Position numbers and translations under genes: made by a program. A DNA stretch of 64,000 nt from Bondarzewia mesenterica (lineage: Eukaryota > Basidiomycota > Agaricomycetes > Russulales > Bondarzewiaceae): the NCBI GenBank assembly GCA_004802705.1, contig SGPL01000075.1, positions 1 to 64,000 on the forward strand, written 5' to 3'. Positions 22,778 to 35,631 of this stretch are shown here, in pieces. Under the pieces are notes generated by a model. The model searched no databases, was not told the DNA's origin, and saw nothing but the letters and a program-made list of their open reading frames with translations. The stretch's first letter is position 1; each line of letters opens with the position of its first letter.

Positions 22778-24676
22778 ATGTCGTCTTCTAACAAAGATGA
22801 TAACAAAAGCGACTTCCTCAATGAACTNGGTTCCCCAACTCTCAGCGACGCCCCCTANGAAATTCGCAGCTCTCGACCTCAGATAGAGTTTTACTCGCCC
22901 GCGGCTTTTTTTCCGCAGCTCATGGAAACGTTTCGCCAGTTTGTGGACGAGGCGATTTATCCTCTCTTTGCTTGCCGGACAAATCGTATCGCTCTGCATC
23001 ACTTGTACGAATGTCACGACGACGGAGTTGGTTCAGCGCAACTGGTCTTTACCAACCACTCAGACCTTCTTTTTGTACGTTATTTTCCCNTTCATTCTGT
23101 GGAAATATGAAGAATATGCTCGGATGGAGCATTGATGTANTTGAACTTACAGGTATTTCTCTCTTTTCGTAATTTACACCCCGTACACTATATATCAATG
23201 TCAGTNTGCCANCATATCTTTCCCATTGTTTCTAATTGACCGTTACATCATCANACGAAGACGGGTTCAGGGGTTGGTTCCGCATGCTCTACCGTGACGG
23301 GTGGAAATGTAAGTAGATAGCTATCACTGTCACTTTTCATTTATTTTNTGCGCTTTCCAGATGTAATCTTGGCTGCTTGTGATGTCGAGGGCAATTTCCT
23401 CGTGGTCAAGGTACGTTCTTTTAATCGTCGTTACGTAGCTGGCACTCGTGATACTAGATGCAACTCAGGCTTATGAATACACGAATCTCTTGTCGTGCAT
23501 GCTTCTTGATGCGTAAGTTCTGANTTTGTCTTNNAANGTCTCTNGATTAGTANAACTTTTCACGATAGGTGGGCCATACCTGTTTGTATGTTTATGTCNT
23601 GGGTATACATGCGNCCACGCTACCACTGGACCCAAGTCCTCGTACGTCCCCCCATAATTACTCCTGCTTGGGATTGATTTTGACATTTGATGCTACAGGG
23701 CATCCTCGTTTGCATTGGCGGCCTTGGACTGCTCGTCGCATCTGATCAGTTGACGGACAAAGACTATCCAGCACTCAGCAAGGGCAAGGGCGATGCCTTC
23801 ATGATCGTTGGTGCTACCCTGTATGGGTTCAGTGCGTCTCGATTTTTCTCAACTGTCCATATTAACGATTCCTTGTGCCGAGGAACTGATACCCCATTGT
23901 TTCATCTATAGCTAACGCAACAGAAGAGTTCTTCGTACGCCGGTCGCCTCTTTACGAAGTGGTCGGCCAGCTTGGCATGTGGGGTACAATCATCAACGGT
24001 ATACAAATGGCGGGCCTTGAGCATAAAGCCATGAAGTCAGCTACTTGGAGCGGTATCAATATCGGCCTCCTAGTCGCCTACACTGCTGGTATGTGATTCA
24101 CCGGGAATCATGACTTAATTATTGCCATGATTTCTCAACAATAGTCACTATAGCCATGTTCATCTTGTATACCGTTGCCCCCCTGCTGTACCGCATGGCG
24201 TCATCTACATACTACAACCTAAGTCTGCTTTCCAGTGACTTNTATGGTCTCCTGTTCGGTNTGTCATAGCGCTCCCTGTCNTTNCCTCTATTACTGATTA
24301 TTTCTCTNCCCTCTAGGACTGTTCCTNTTTGTAAGTCTCATCGTCTTCGCGCGACNTCTACAGTACATCTGACATCCGTTTCGATCGGGATGCATTAGCA
24401 TTACAGCCCNTACTGGCTGTACTTCCCNGCATTCGCTGTCGTCATCCTTGGTCTGATCATCTACTTCTGGCATTCGACCCGTGCGTATTCNCCCCGTCCC
24501 CCTCCCGTTTCTCCGTTTGACCTCTTACACATGCACGTCGTCCTCGCCCGCATTACTTTTCGAACGAACACTCAGCCGAAGAACAAGGCAAACTCGACAT
24601 CCGCGCGCCCGCCTACGTCACGCGGCGNAANGAGAGCGAGTCCGACCCTACCGCAGCTCTACCAATCGTTGTCTAG
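22778..24676 (+). CDS. SLC35F1/F2-type membrane transporter
   Basis: This multipass drug/metabolite-superfamily protein has a substrate that is not settled for fungi. A short hydrophilic N-terminus (MSSSNKDDNKSDF) splices to WTRRFILSLLAGQIVSLCI, then TNVTTTELVQRNWSLPTTQT, YVILAACDVEGNFLVVKAY and LLSCMLLDAWAIPVCMFM. These are followed by YHWTQVLGILVCIGGLGLL, a segment with KGKGDAFMIVGATLYG and NATEEFFVRRSPLYEVVGQL. The last helices include ILYTVAPLLYRMASS, YNLSLLSSD and VILGLIIYFWHSTPEEQG. About ten transmembrane segments fit the family. Many small exons and scattered Ns blur borders, particularly 22855-22920 and 23090-23290. A stop codon is at 24674-24676. Confidence 0.8.
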
Positions 24677-25282
24677 CCATCGNCCAGATNGCNAGTCCAC
24701 ACTATGCTCNTTTTTTCTTTTCTGTTTTCTAGTCATACGGTGGGTTGGTCAGTTGTAGGTCAGGTGTACATTACATCGGGCTGTAGCAGATTGTGTAGAA
24801 GAAATAAGGGAGCCAGATCTAATAGGTCATTGGTACACATGTTATCGGGATGTACGACGCAGAATTCACGATCCGCCATTTATGCATACGACTTGTTCTT
24901 ACCATGACANAGTGGATTTCGCAAGCTTTTGCAGCACATATAGGGATTTATAGTGATTATCTTGGGTCTCGATCGACACTCATGTACTGCATATATAGCG
25001 CGCGCGAACTTCAGTGTGAATGTTAGTTTGAATTCGACGATACACAGATTGAACGAATCGCAGTTCATTATACAAGCCGAAACTGGATGGTTTGAGAGGG
25101 TGCGAACGGGTAGGTTAGGCACAATTTTGAGACGAGCACGAACACCGTTGATACGAGGGTAAAAAAAAAATCACAAGTGCTCATCATCATAACCGTGCAT
25201 GCNATAATTTTGANTGATGAAAGCATACAAGCATGACATAGAAATGCAGTCAAAAAGTAAAGAAAAAGACATCACCGCCCCT
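24677..25282. other. intergenic between convergent genes
   Basis: 3' flanks of the transporter (plus) and ribosomal protein eS4 (minus). Only short overlapping open frames are present. A poly-A tract of nine bases lies near 25162. Nothing else was recognised. Confidence 0.45.
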
Positions 25283-26456
25283 CTACTGCTCAGCAGCCCG
25301 CTGTTTCCTCCTAACATCGCGCTCCTCAGCAATCGTAAGCTTGGTACCCTTGCCCTTGGGCAGCGAGATCCATGGCTTGATGCCCTCACCAATGACAAAG
25401 ATGTTCGTTATCCTACATGATGTCGGATCAATAGTCTGTGCATATGGATTTTCACCAGAGACACTAACCGCGTTGCGAATGTACGGTCAAGAGCATCCTT
25501 CACATGCACGATATCGAAGTCGCCAATGTGCTTCTCACGGTGCACAATAACGCCAGCACGACCCATGTTACGACCACCGGTGATCATGACAATGTTGCCC
25601 GTGTCGAACTTTGCGAACTCGGTAATCTTGTTCTGCTCAATGTCAAACCGAACGGTATCGTTGACCTTGATTAAGGGATCGGGGTAACGGATGGTGCGGC
25701 CATCATGGGTGACGATGTATGGAACACCCTTCGTACCAATAGCAACCTTCTTCACCTTCAAAAGCTTGTAGGTTGCTTCTTCAGGGGTGATGCGGTGGAT
25801 GGTGAAACGGCCCTTGACATCATAAAGGAGACGGAAGTGCTCGCCCGATTTCTCGATGGAGATCACATCTGTAAGGGCGCGTTAATACCACACACATACC
25901 GACATGCCCTTCTATAACATGCAACTGACCCATAAAACCAACGGGGTACGTGTTATCCGTGCGGACCTTGCCATCGACCTTAATAAGGCGCTGCTGGACG
26001 ATGGAGGTAACCTCACGGCCGGTGAGAGCATATTTCAGCCTGTTGCGGATGAAGATGGTGAGAGGAAGGGATTCGCGGAGTTTGTGGGGGCCGGGTGAAG
26101 GACGGGGGGCCTGAAGAAAACGGAATTCGACTAATGAGAGCGCATCCCCCAGGAAGATACAGAACGAGAGGCGCACGTAAGTCCCACTCAGCTTGTCGAG
26201 CATCCATGAGGATGGTGCGTGGAGACGCTTCAAGTGCTTTTTGGGTCCTCGGGCCTATAAAATCAAAATATGAACATTGAGATTGAGCAATTCAGCTAGT
26301 AAGCCGGTAGGACGAGGAATAAGCAGGAATGGTCGACAAGTGCATCCAAATCACAGCAGCAGCATCCATCCCAATCCAACCTCTTCGAGACCATCTTTAA
26401 GACCATCATGCTTCCTAGAACCTCCAAGAATCGTACAAAAGCGTGAAACTGACCAT
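25283..26456 (-). CDS. 40S ribosomal protein eS4 (RPS4)
   Basis: A small-subunit ribosomal protein. The first exon carries only the ATG (26454-26456), followed directly by an intron (GTCAGT). The second exon opens [19 protein letters not shown] and the next [17 protein letters not shown]. Then come [17 protein letters not shown] with the S4 RNA-binding fold, [17 protein letters not shown], and the KOW-like [18 protein letters not shown] and [16 protein letters not shown]. The C-terminus is [16 protein letters not shown], ending in TAG at 25283-25285. At least five exons are needed. The ATG-only first exon is a hallmark of many fungal ribosomal protein genes. Upstream there are CACGTG and two ACGCGT words. 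Confidence 0.92.
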
Positions 26457-26581
26457 GTTGAGTGTCTTGCTGGCGGAACGGAGGCGACGACGGCGACGGT
26501 CTTGATTTTGCTTGCAGTGGCGCGCCCAGTATCAAAGTTTGGAGGCCATGTGGCAATTGCAACTTTAGGTGAAGATCTAAT

Positions 26582-26621
26582 CACGTGATAAGAAACGCGT
26601 CTCGGGATTCCCACGACGCGT
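26582..26621. promoter_or_regulatory. CACGTG and double ACGCGT elements upstream of eS4
   Basis: CACGTG at 26582-26587 and ACGCGT at 26595-26600 and 26616-26621 lie 125-165 bases upstream of the eS4 start. In ascomycetes CACGTG is bound by Cbf1-type bHLH proteins and ACGCGT by MBF; action here is inferred only from sequence and position. Confidence 0.4.
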
Positions 26622-26750
26622 CTGTGGCATTCGACTCAAAAACTCTGCTTTCTGAAAGTCGACCCTTATATTCGCATGCAGAAGACAGAAGAAAGGGAGA
26701 ATATTACACTAATGGCACAAACACTCCAAGTCCAGATGACGGCTTGTATA

Positions 26751-29700
26751 TCAGACAGCGCTACCCTTCGTTGCCCTCAACACCATAGTCTCCAAAGTAA
26801 TCGCACGATATTCACCCTCGGCGTCAGCGGCCCATACAGCATCTTCTGATATGTATACCAACAACCCGCCCTTCCCATCGGCTGTGGGGGACACTCTGAA
26901 CAGCAGCATACGTGAATGCTCGTGCGCGCGCCCAGTAGGGATGAACATTAGGTTGTGAGAAGCCGCATAATCTTCGACAATCGACCGGAACGTAATCTCC
27001 TGGACCCTTGCTGGAAGTTTCTTCGCATTCGTCTTCGAAACTGTAGACAGAGGTGGCGGTTCAGATGATGTGCGGCGGTAGTCTGGACGCGGGAGCTTGG
27101 TAGGTGCATCGGGACCTAAATCGATGGCTTGGTTCATCAAATCCAGTCCCCGCGTGAAACCCTTCTGCACCGCAGACAACTTCTGCAAGCTTTCTGAGAA
27201 GACCTTCTTATACCAAAACTCGTGCCAATCCGCGATCTCCGAAAAGTTTGGCCGTGGTTGAATCAGCCAGATGTGCAATACGTCGAGCCATTTGGGGAAG
27301 AACTCAGTCTCGAGAAGTTGGGAGAATATGGATGGGCGAATTAGGCCTGCCCATGGTAGTACACGCTCCAAAGGCGCCATGTCCTGCTGTCGCGGATTGA
27401 CGCGAAAATCGTCTCGCAACGTCGCGCCCAGTTTCGGTACGACGTATTTGAGCAGCATCGCATCCCACTCGCCCGCATTGAAGACCTCTCGCCAAGCGGT
27501 CAAGCCTTCAGGAATACCATCTGTCACGGTCCAGCTGCGGAGAAAAGACTTGAGTTTCCTTCGTGCATCTCCCAGGATGTCCTCCAGACGCAATCCGACA
27601 TGAGGCAACCAAGGAAAAACAATAGTCCGCAGGGAAACAGTATCCTTACGCGGGTTCCAGTCCGCGACCGCTCTTGAGATTTTCGGAAGGATGAGCTGGT
27701 CGAGAAAATTGTCGCGAATAAACGGAGGTAGAAAGGTCGACCAGGCTTCGTATAGTTTGACTGCTGACTGAGGTTCACGAGGGTTCCACGCATTATTGAT
27801 CGATGAACGAACTCTTGGTAGCCAAGCGTTCCATAGCAGACTTTCGAACGGCGTCATGGGCACTTCAACCTTCGGCGTCAACGCCTGAACTGTTTTCGTT
27901 CCGTAGACATCCATTTGTGTCTCTGGTGGCTCCTCCTCATGGTTTGCTTGCCTAAGTGCCTTTCGCCATGACCTGAAGGCGGGAAGAAACGCATTTGGCG
28001 CCTCAAGAGGATCCCATTGGGTAAACAGCCGTCGGACCTAGTGCACGAGATAAAATATCAGCAAAAAAAAATTCAAGCGTCTGGAAAATGACATACCGTA
28101 GGCGCGATTGCTGCTACAATGATCTCATCTAACCTGTAGACGTCGAATTCACGAGGGAACTGTGCAAGGAGCTTGTCGAAATAAGGGGAGAATTGATCCA
28201 ACGTAACCTCATATGCCGATGCAAGTGCCTTCGCCTGCGCAGCAATATCGTCGACAATCAAATGTACTTGCTGTAAGCGAGAAATGACTGCGAGAGAAGT
28301 AGTAAGAATACTCTTTTTTTTGGAAAAAGTTATAGGAGGACTTACGTTCAGCCTCCTCGCCGATCCTCTTTTTCAGTCGTAAATCCTCATCTTGGATCGA
28401 CTTCTTTCGATGCTGCAACTGCTTAGCCTCCCGTGCCAATCCGTCGATGTCACCGGCAGCTGCGTCAGCAATGAGACGCAAATTATGCCGCACTTCGGGT
28501 ATCCGCGTTGAATCTGCCGTTGGTGTCCAAGAGGCTCGAGATACCTCTGCCAAAGAGGAGATCTCGCGAGGCTGCGGCAAACGAACAGTCAGCGCCAGAT
28601 GAGAAACAGGGCATGAGACGTCTCTTACAGTTGCGCCAGTAGCATCAATGATGATACCAATCCCTGTAGCGGCAGCATCCTGTCCAGCTTCTGCGACAAT
28701 CTGCTCATAGGTTTTGTGTTCCACTTTAGTCTTGATTTTCTTCGGCTTCTTCCATGCATCCGACTTGTTCACCTGCTCCTTACCCTTTCCTTTCGCTTTC
28801 CCAATACCCTTCTTAGCCTCCTTCTCTTCCTCACTATCACTGACAGCCTCTCCCCTTCTCCGCGCTTCCGCCTTTGACTGTTTCGTCTTCTCACCAAATC
28901 CACGAAACGCAATACCCATTTTTTTGGGACGTAACTTCGATTCAACAGGCGCGATGATACCCTCACCCGACACTCCAAGACCTTTGCCTGTTTCCCAGCC
29001 CATCTTCGCAAGCATACGCGCGCCGAAGGAACCTTCCAGTTTACCGAAATGAATATGTTCAGAAGCGGAGAGTGGCGTCACAGAGCGCGATGCGTTAGTA
29101 GACTTGACATTGTCGCGAACAAATGATCGTTGTGCCCGTGCGGTACCAAAGGAAGCGGGGAGATTGCCAGGTATGGATGTGGATGGTACCGGAGAAGGCG
29201 AATGTGAGGGGCCCGGGGAGGGAGATATTGCAGCTGGACGAGAAGAACCAATGCCACCTCTGGTAAATCCAGAGAAAAAGGTTGAAGATTGAGATTTTGA
29301 AGATCCGAGTCCACCAAACTTCGGCCGTTCCTCCGCCTCTTCCTCCTCCTCTCGAACGCGCGGTGAAGGTGGTTTGGAAGGCTCTACCTCGTCCTCCATA
29401 TCCTCATCCTCGTCTTCGTCCTTCCGCTCGTCAGCATCCGCAACGTCATCCTGTCTCAGCGTTTCCTCCTCCACGTCCCTTTGCGAATCCGACTTCTGCC
29501 CAGAAACGAATGACGGGGCCTTAGTCCAATCACTTCTCTTAGGAGCCCTGTCTTCCTTCTTCTTCCCCCTGAACCCTTCATCTTCGCTGTCATCAGCAAA
29601 CACACCATAAATTGCGTCGTCTCTGCCATTTTTCCGCCTCCTCTTCCGTTGGTAGGGGTCCTCGAATAGAGCACGTTCCTCTCGTACATCTGGGTCAGCA

Positions 29701-29792
29701 TCGTCGTGGTGTTCATTGAAGTCGTCAGCATCAGAATCAGGAGAAGAATCGGAGTTGCCATCATCGAGAAATGCGCGCTTTCTCCTGGCCAT
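26751..29792 (-). CDS. G-patch splicing factor of the TFIP11/Ntr1 (spliceosome disassembly) family
   Basis: Ntr1/TFIP11 activates the DEAH helicase Prp43 to release the intron lariat. The start ATG at 29790-29792 gives MARRKRAFLDD, then an acidic N-terminal region with a TIP-like segment (FEDPYQRKRRRKN, DDAIYGVFADDSEDE). The G-patch follows at about residue 245: GSFGARMLAKMGWETGKGLG, then GIIAPVESKLRPKKMGI. A Lys-rich linker leads to the C-terminal GCFC-like domain, with PMTPFESLLWNAWLPRVRSS, VFPWLPHVG, GEWDAMLLKYVVPKL, WAGLIRPSI and WHEFWYKKVF. Introns lie near 28.0-28.1 kb, 28.3 kb and 28.6 kb. Total length is about 900 residues. It diverges from Rpt4 with 174 bases between the start codons. 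Confidence 0.88.
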
Positions 29793-29966
29793 GAGTAGAA
29801 GACAGCAGTAGACAGCTGCTCACCAACAGATGACGAGTCGGAGTAGTAACTGAGAAACAGAGGAGCTGGATGTATGATTTGTCATCATACGACGCGTGAA
29901 CTTCAGGCTACTTCAAGGGCTTACGCGTCTGTGCTTGTAGCTTACTTCCTTCAATTCGAAACGACC
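29793..29966. promoter_or_regulatory. 174-bp bidirectional promoter, TFIP11-like / Rpt4
   Basis: This is the only DNA between two divergent start codons. It contains two ACGCGT palindromes (29892-29897 and 29923-29928), 31 bases apart and nearer to the Rpt4 start. I see no TATA box and no match to the yeast proteasome element GGTGGCAAA. Confidence 0.5.
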
Positions 29967-31619
29967 ATGGACACACAGGCCTCATCATCGTCGGGCAACA
30001 TAGATGAACGTCGAAAAGATGCTCTCAAGGCATACCGTGATGTAATTACACCTTGGAAGCTTTTCAATTCACGTACTCACCACTTGTTCAGAAATTGCGT
30101 GCGCATGAAGGCATTAGCCAAAGCCTCAAGAACCGTACGTCTGTGCGTTTGGAAAGTCGGCTATTCTAATGATCTGTGGAATAGTTCGCTTCTCGCTGAA
30201 GGACTTGGAGAAGGACTATGCAAAGACAGAGGATGATATCAAAGCCGTACAGTCTGTGGGCCAAATCATCGGTGAAGTCATGAAACAGCTGGACGACGAG
30301 CGATGTGCGTCTTATTCACTCTATTCGCCGTCTCAATCTCCTCATTCTGCCCTTGAAGTCATTGTTAAAGCCTCGTCTGGCCCACGTTACGTTGTTTCGT
30401 ATCGCCCCGCCCTCCCCGCTGCCAAACTCAAGACTGGCACACGCGTCAGTCTCGACATGACCACCCTTACAATCATGCGAATATTGCCGCGAGAAGTCGA
30501 TCCAATGGTATACAAGATGAGTTTGGAGGACGCAGGAGGGGCGACTTTTGCTGGCATAGGTGGGTTGGGCGAGCAAGTGCGAGAATTGCGTGAGGTGCGT
30601 CGCCATATACATGAAGTACCCTCTATCCACTTGACCTTGCATTATCATTCTCAGGTTATCGAGCTCCCACTGTTAAACCCTGAACTTTTCGTCCGTGTCG
30701 GTATCAAGCCACCAAAAGGTGTCCTACTCTACGGCCCACCAGGGACTGGCAAGACGCTTCTTGCACGTGCAGTAGCCGCGACAATGCAAACCAACTTCCT
30801 CAAAGTTGTCTCCTCTGCCATTGTCGACAAATACATTGGAGAGTCCGCCCGTGTCATTCGTGAGATGTTTGGTTATGCTCGAGACCACGAGCCGTGCGTC
30901 ATCTTCATGGATGAAATAGACGCCATCGGTGGGCGGCGGTTCTCCGAAGGTACAAGTGCGGATCGTGAGATACAGCGGACACTTATGGAGGTGCGTGCTG
31001 CCCGTTAAATTTAGAGGTGTTCTTTCCTGACGGAAGTGGTTTCTGTGTAGCTGTTAAACCAGATGGACGGTTTCGACACTCTCGGTCGCACAAAACTCAT
31101 TATGGCGACTAATCGACCCGACACGCTTGACCCCGCCCTCCTCCGTCCTGGTCGTTTAGACCGTAAGATCGAGATTCCATTGCCCAATGAACAGGCGCGA
31201 TTGGAGATCTTAAAGATTCACGCTGCCCCTGTAAACAAGCATGGCGAGATCGACTTTGAGGCGATTGTCAAGGTGAGCTCTCTAGTCAGAAGAATTCTGG
31301 GACAGACACCATGAACCTTATCGTTCCCATTTTAGCTCACTGATGGAATGAACGGCGCTGATTTGCGAAATGTCATTACTGAGGCTGGCATGTTCGCTAT
31401 CAGAGATGACCGGTACGTGACTCTCTTGTTTATCGTTGTGTAGTCGAATTCTTATGCTCACTTTTTCTCTGCCTAGTGAATATATCCAGCAGGAAGATTT
31501 GACGAAGGCTGCGCGGAAGGTCGGCGACGCCAAGAAGCACGAGAGTAAGTCTNACTCGATCCCATTTATGAAGATGTTGCTGATGNTCCGTTGTAGCCAA
31601 GCTGGAGTACACTGCGTAG
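29967..31619 (+). CDS. 26S proteasome regulatory ATPase Rpt4 (S10b)
   Basis: One of the six AAA ATPases of the 19S base, which unfold substrates and open the 20S gate. The start is ATG 29967 ([20 protein letters not shown]). After the coiled-coil region come [20 protein letters not shown], the OB-fold ([15 protein letters not shown]), then [16 protein letters not shown]. The ATPase core shows Walker [13 protein letters not shown], pore loop region [14 protein letters not shown], Walker [16 protein letters not shown], and arginine fingers in [17 protein letters not shown]. The C-terminal helical domain has [19 protein letters not shown] and the protein ends KLEYTA. Six or more short introns interrupt it. 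[20 protein letters not shown] and the DVGG-like sequence [10 protein letters not shown] fit Rpt4. Its stop at 31617-31619 faces the Sec1 gene. Confidence 0.92.
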
Positions 31620-31896
31620 ACATGTCAATACTGCATTGTAATATAGCGTCATTTCATATTTTTCTATTAACGAAGTTTCAGGACACTCACATCCAAACGC
31701 ACACAAATCAAGAAAAACTGAGCGTCCGTGGATACTTCACATTGTACGAAAGAAAAAAGCGATAAGTAATTACAACGGCCGTACGTCCACACCACCAGGT
31801 ATCATGGCGCTTAACTCCGCAAAAAAAAAAAGTCTTACATTGATGCAATGCCCAAGGCCCCTCCTACCGCAAGTCAGCTTAATTAAGCATATGAAA

Positions 31897-34800
31897 TCAC
31901 CACTTGAACAAGCCCCTCTTCTTTTTCTCCTTCTTTTCATCCTTCCCATTCCCCGAGGAAGTGGTTCCCACGCTCATCGCGCTCATAGACGACACCGGAC
32001 TCGGGCGCGACAGTTTGCTGTTCGTGGGCGCAGGCGAGGGCGGAGGTCGGCTTTGTGGTGGCGGAGCGTCGCGCGTGAAATAAATCTCGTCGTAGTACTC
32101 CTGATGCGAACGCTTGCCATCGCGCGGGTCTTTCAGGCCGTTGGGAATCGCGCGCGAGCCGACGCCGCCGAGCTCGAGGACTTTGAGGTCATCGACGAAC
32201 TGGCGAGGCGTGAACGTGTGCGTCGATCCTGTTATCGCAAGAGACGAGATTTAAAGATTAACGGTCTTCCTTTTGTGTATGTGCGCTACTGGAGAAAAAG
32301 GGAAGAGATGACCAACCGATGTAGATGTCCTTGCTCAACGAGCTCGACAACTGATATGCCTCCCGCATCTCTGAATACGTCATCCCGCCCGCGACGAACA
32401 CGAACAGGCGTTCCCGTGTCTCTGTCGACGCGCCGGGACGCGCCGCGCGATGCCAGCTTGGCTTTGCACTACGAAGGGATGTCGCCGGCGTGGGCGCTTG
32501 ACGCATGCTCCGTGTTGTCGCTATGGGCTGAGCAGAGGGGTAGTCCTTCACGTAGGGGAAAATCGTCTGGTCAAGCTTGCCGGCAACTTGGTCCTGCAAG
32601 GTGTGCTGCTGTCAGTATGGGTGATAGATGGGGAGATATAAAGCTGTAGCCAGTGTACCTCCAAGACAGTGCGTAGGAAGGGCTTATACCGCGAAAGTTC
32701 ATATTCCTCCTCGTTCGAGGGCTTCTGTTTGATCTTCTTTCTGGCATCCTTGTCGCTTGGGCCCTGCACATCGTCAATGCAAAGATTATACACGGTAAGA
32801 TCGTAGCCGGACATACCCTGCTTATGCGAATCCCAAGATATGCGAGCGCATTGACCGCGTCCTGTTCTGCAAGCGAGAGTCGAGCGTGTTGGTAAAGTCG
32901 TCTGCGGTCTTCATCCGGCACACCTTCACGATACTGGATATAAAGAGCTATAATACGGACTTTATTCGGATTACTACCAACAGATCACCAAGTGAGCACT
33001 GAGCAAATATGAAAATGGGATAGCAGGAAGCATTGACGTACATGACCTCTCGACTGTCCAGCAACGGGACCATTTCTTCCACTAGATGCTTGGGCGACTT
33101 GCCCGTCGCGGTCAATCCCGTGGCGCAGTTCTACAGGAGCCAGTAAAAATGTGCACGCAGCACAAAACAACCGAGGTTGAATATACCTGCTCAACAGTGG
33201 CTACTACAGGCAGCTTGTCGCGCTCGAAGATGGCCATACATTCTTGAGCCATATTCAGATGTAAAGAGAACTGACCCAACCTCAATCAGGGGTCCCATGT
33301 ATCGGTTATACACTTGATTCACGTACCTTCTCGCGCTGCTCTTGATACTGAGGCAAACTCGCAAGCATGTCTTTCATATCATTGAGCGTAGCCGCACCCT
33401 CCCTTTGCACGATTCCAATCTCAGCCAAGAGTCTGGCAAGACTGAGCTCTACAACGACGTCCTACTCACCCTTTGAAACCTGCATTGTCTTGCATAAATT
33501 GATTGAAATCGGCCATAAGCTTGTCAATCGCCTCGCGCATGTGCATGTGTCGAACTTCCGTCCACACCGAATCTGCATCCGAGAGAGTCGCGGTCTTGTC
33601 CTCATAGGCGCCAATAGAGGATTGGAATTTATACCTGCTCATAATGAGAATAAGAAAACAAAAAAGTCAGCATCAAACTTAGGATACAGACAGGGCGGTG
33701 GGGAGCCGCACGTATACTTAATCCCATCCTCGATGGGAAGCAAATCATTGGCCATAGCCTGATACGTAAATTCGTGTATAAGAGGGGCTAGCACGTCCAT
33801 TGACCTATCCGTGATGATCAACGTCGAGCGCGGTCGTCCCGCCTCCTGTTTCTACTCGGCACCACGATGAAATCAGCCGGCACGGCAATGATAGACATTA
33901 CAATGTTTTGTTCTACTCACGGGGAAATCGGGATTGGCTTTCTTGTGCTCGTCCAGCGTCGCCTGCACCATAAACGCCAGGATCTTCGACAAGAAATCTG
34001 AGTCGGCCGACTCGTATGCCCGCGCCTCAGCACCGCGCGCCAGGTCCGTGCGCCATCGCCGGCTTGTCTCCAGTGGTGGCGGTGCGCGCGTCGACTCATG
34101 CGGCTTGAATGCGCCGAGAGGAGGGTGATTTGAAGGCAGGTAGTAACGTATGTACGGGAACTCGTTCATCGTGATGCACACGTTCGCAATCTGCGACAGC
34201 ACACAGAATGTCAGTCTATGGGAGAGCATGCGTGCGGAAGATGTTTTAGATGCTAGAGGTTGAACGCACCGCTTTGCTGACGAAACGCAAATCCTCCTCT
34301 AAGCGATCTCGCGATGCTCGCACAGACTTGTCGTTTCGTGGAGGGCTAAACATGCTGAAGAACTGGCCGGGCATTTTGAGGGAGAAAGTCTGTGCCTCGA
34401 TAGCTGCGTGCGAAGCTCCATCCAGCGATGATTTTAAGACTGAGACAATACCACAGACTTACGCCAAAAATTGACAAACAGCTCCTGCAGGCCCTTGAGG
34501 TGAGGCTCAGCCGGGGACGATGTGAGCTTCTCGAATAGCTGTTCATCGAGGCCTTCCAATCCATCGTCAGCCTCGCGCGAGGACCAGCACTCGACCCACC
34601 ATTCACATACCCTCGATGAAAAACAGATGCGCGGCAGCGTACTGCTGGCGCCCATTGGCAAAGTCACGGATGATCCGGTCAACATTGGGCGTTGTGGGCA
34701 TGAGCATGTAGATGGCCTCAAAGGCCGGTTGCGGCTCGCGGTTGTTCGTGATGGACTCTATCACTGGATCGCAGTCTGAATGGCGGTTGGGGGCGCGTTC

Positions 34801-35029
34801 AGCGGGAAAGCTTACAGGTGACGTTCTCCTCGAGGATATCGAACTGCTTCAGCACGCCATTGAGCAGCCTCTGAGAGTGCTCGTCCACGACCAAGATCTT
34901 CCATCGCCCCGCCGGATTGACGGATCGAATTGCGTCCAAGAATTCTGGTGCATAAGATTCAGTTCTGAACACGATTCAGACGGCTTGAAATAGCGCACTG
35001 GACCGGATGGTGGCGATTAGGGAGGTCAT
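31897..35029 (-). CDS. Sec1/Munc18-family protein, exocytic Sec1 type
   Basis: SM proteins bind syntaxins and SNARE complexes and promote vesicle fusion at the plasma membrane. The first exon starts at ATG 35027-35029 ([13 protein letters not shown]). Domain 1 shows [19 protein letters not shown] and [18 protein letters not shown]. Later exons carry [33 protein letters not shown] and [20 protein letters not shown], the SM family hallmark, followed by [18 protein letters not shown]. Then come [39 protein letters not shown] and [20 protein letters not shown], the conserved C-terminal motif. An extra Lys-rich tail ends KKKRGLFKW, with TGA at 31897-31899. A tail rich in Ser/Pro of this kind fits fungal Sec1 rather than Vps33, Vps45 or Sly1, but that choice is inference. 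Confidence 0.88.
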
Positions 35030-35631
35030 AGATGAGATATCCGGTCACAAAAGAGCAGTAATGAGCAGAGTAATAATATCGGAGAGCGTCGCTGGGTCTG
35101 TAGCCACTCTCGGTCTACTAGTATAGTCACGGTTACTCCTGTACGGGACTACCGCACCAGTGCTAGTACATGAGTAACTAACTGATGCTAGTAACTCTTT
35201 CGTCATCGCCACCGCCAAGAACAAGGCTGAACAAGGCTCCTCGAGTACTTACCATTCCTCAAATCGTGCTGGTGAGACCAACAACTATGTACTCTTTCTA
35301 TTCTTTGCGAAATGTCCATGGATACCCATCGACCAGTCCAACACCAACATAGCTCACAGCGTCCGATAGCGATTGTGTGGAGTACTAATCTCGAAACGCT
35401 TGTCATTCCATGTCAGGGTCGTGTCCGGGCATACATGACGCGTCATAAATGAACAGTCGAAGTAAGGATGAGCTGTCATGGAAACTGCATGCATTGGACA
35501 GGAGCAAAACGTGCTATTTCGCTGCGAAGTTGTCCATTAGATGTACATATCCGTGGCAGGAGGAAGCGGCCCAGCAGAATGTTAGGCTACTGGTCAATCG
35601 TAGGTATCCCATTTAATTTGAGATACTAGGA
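35030..35631. other. unassigned DNA upstream of Sec1
   Basis: Only short open frames were found. The palindromic word TGACGCGTCA lies at 35439-35448. No gene was recognised. Confidence 0.35.

Noticed and set aside
26254..26453. C/D-box snoRNA in the first intron of eS4
   Set aside because: ATGATGG and CTGA words are present at suitable order, but the C box has a mismatch, the flanks do not pair and no guide element was evident.
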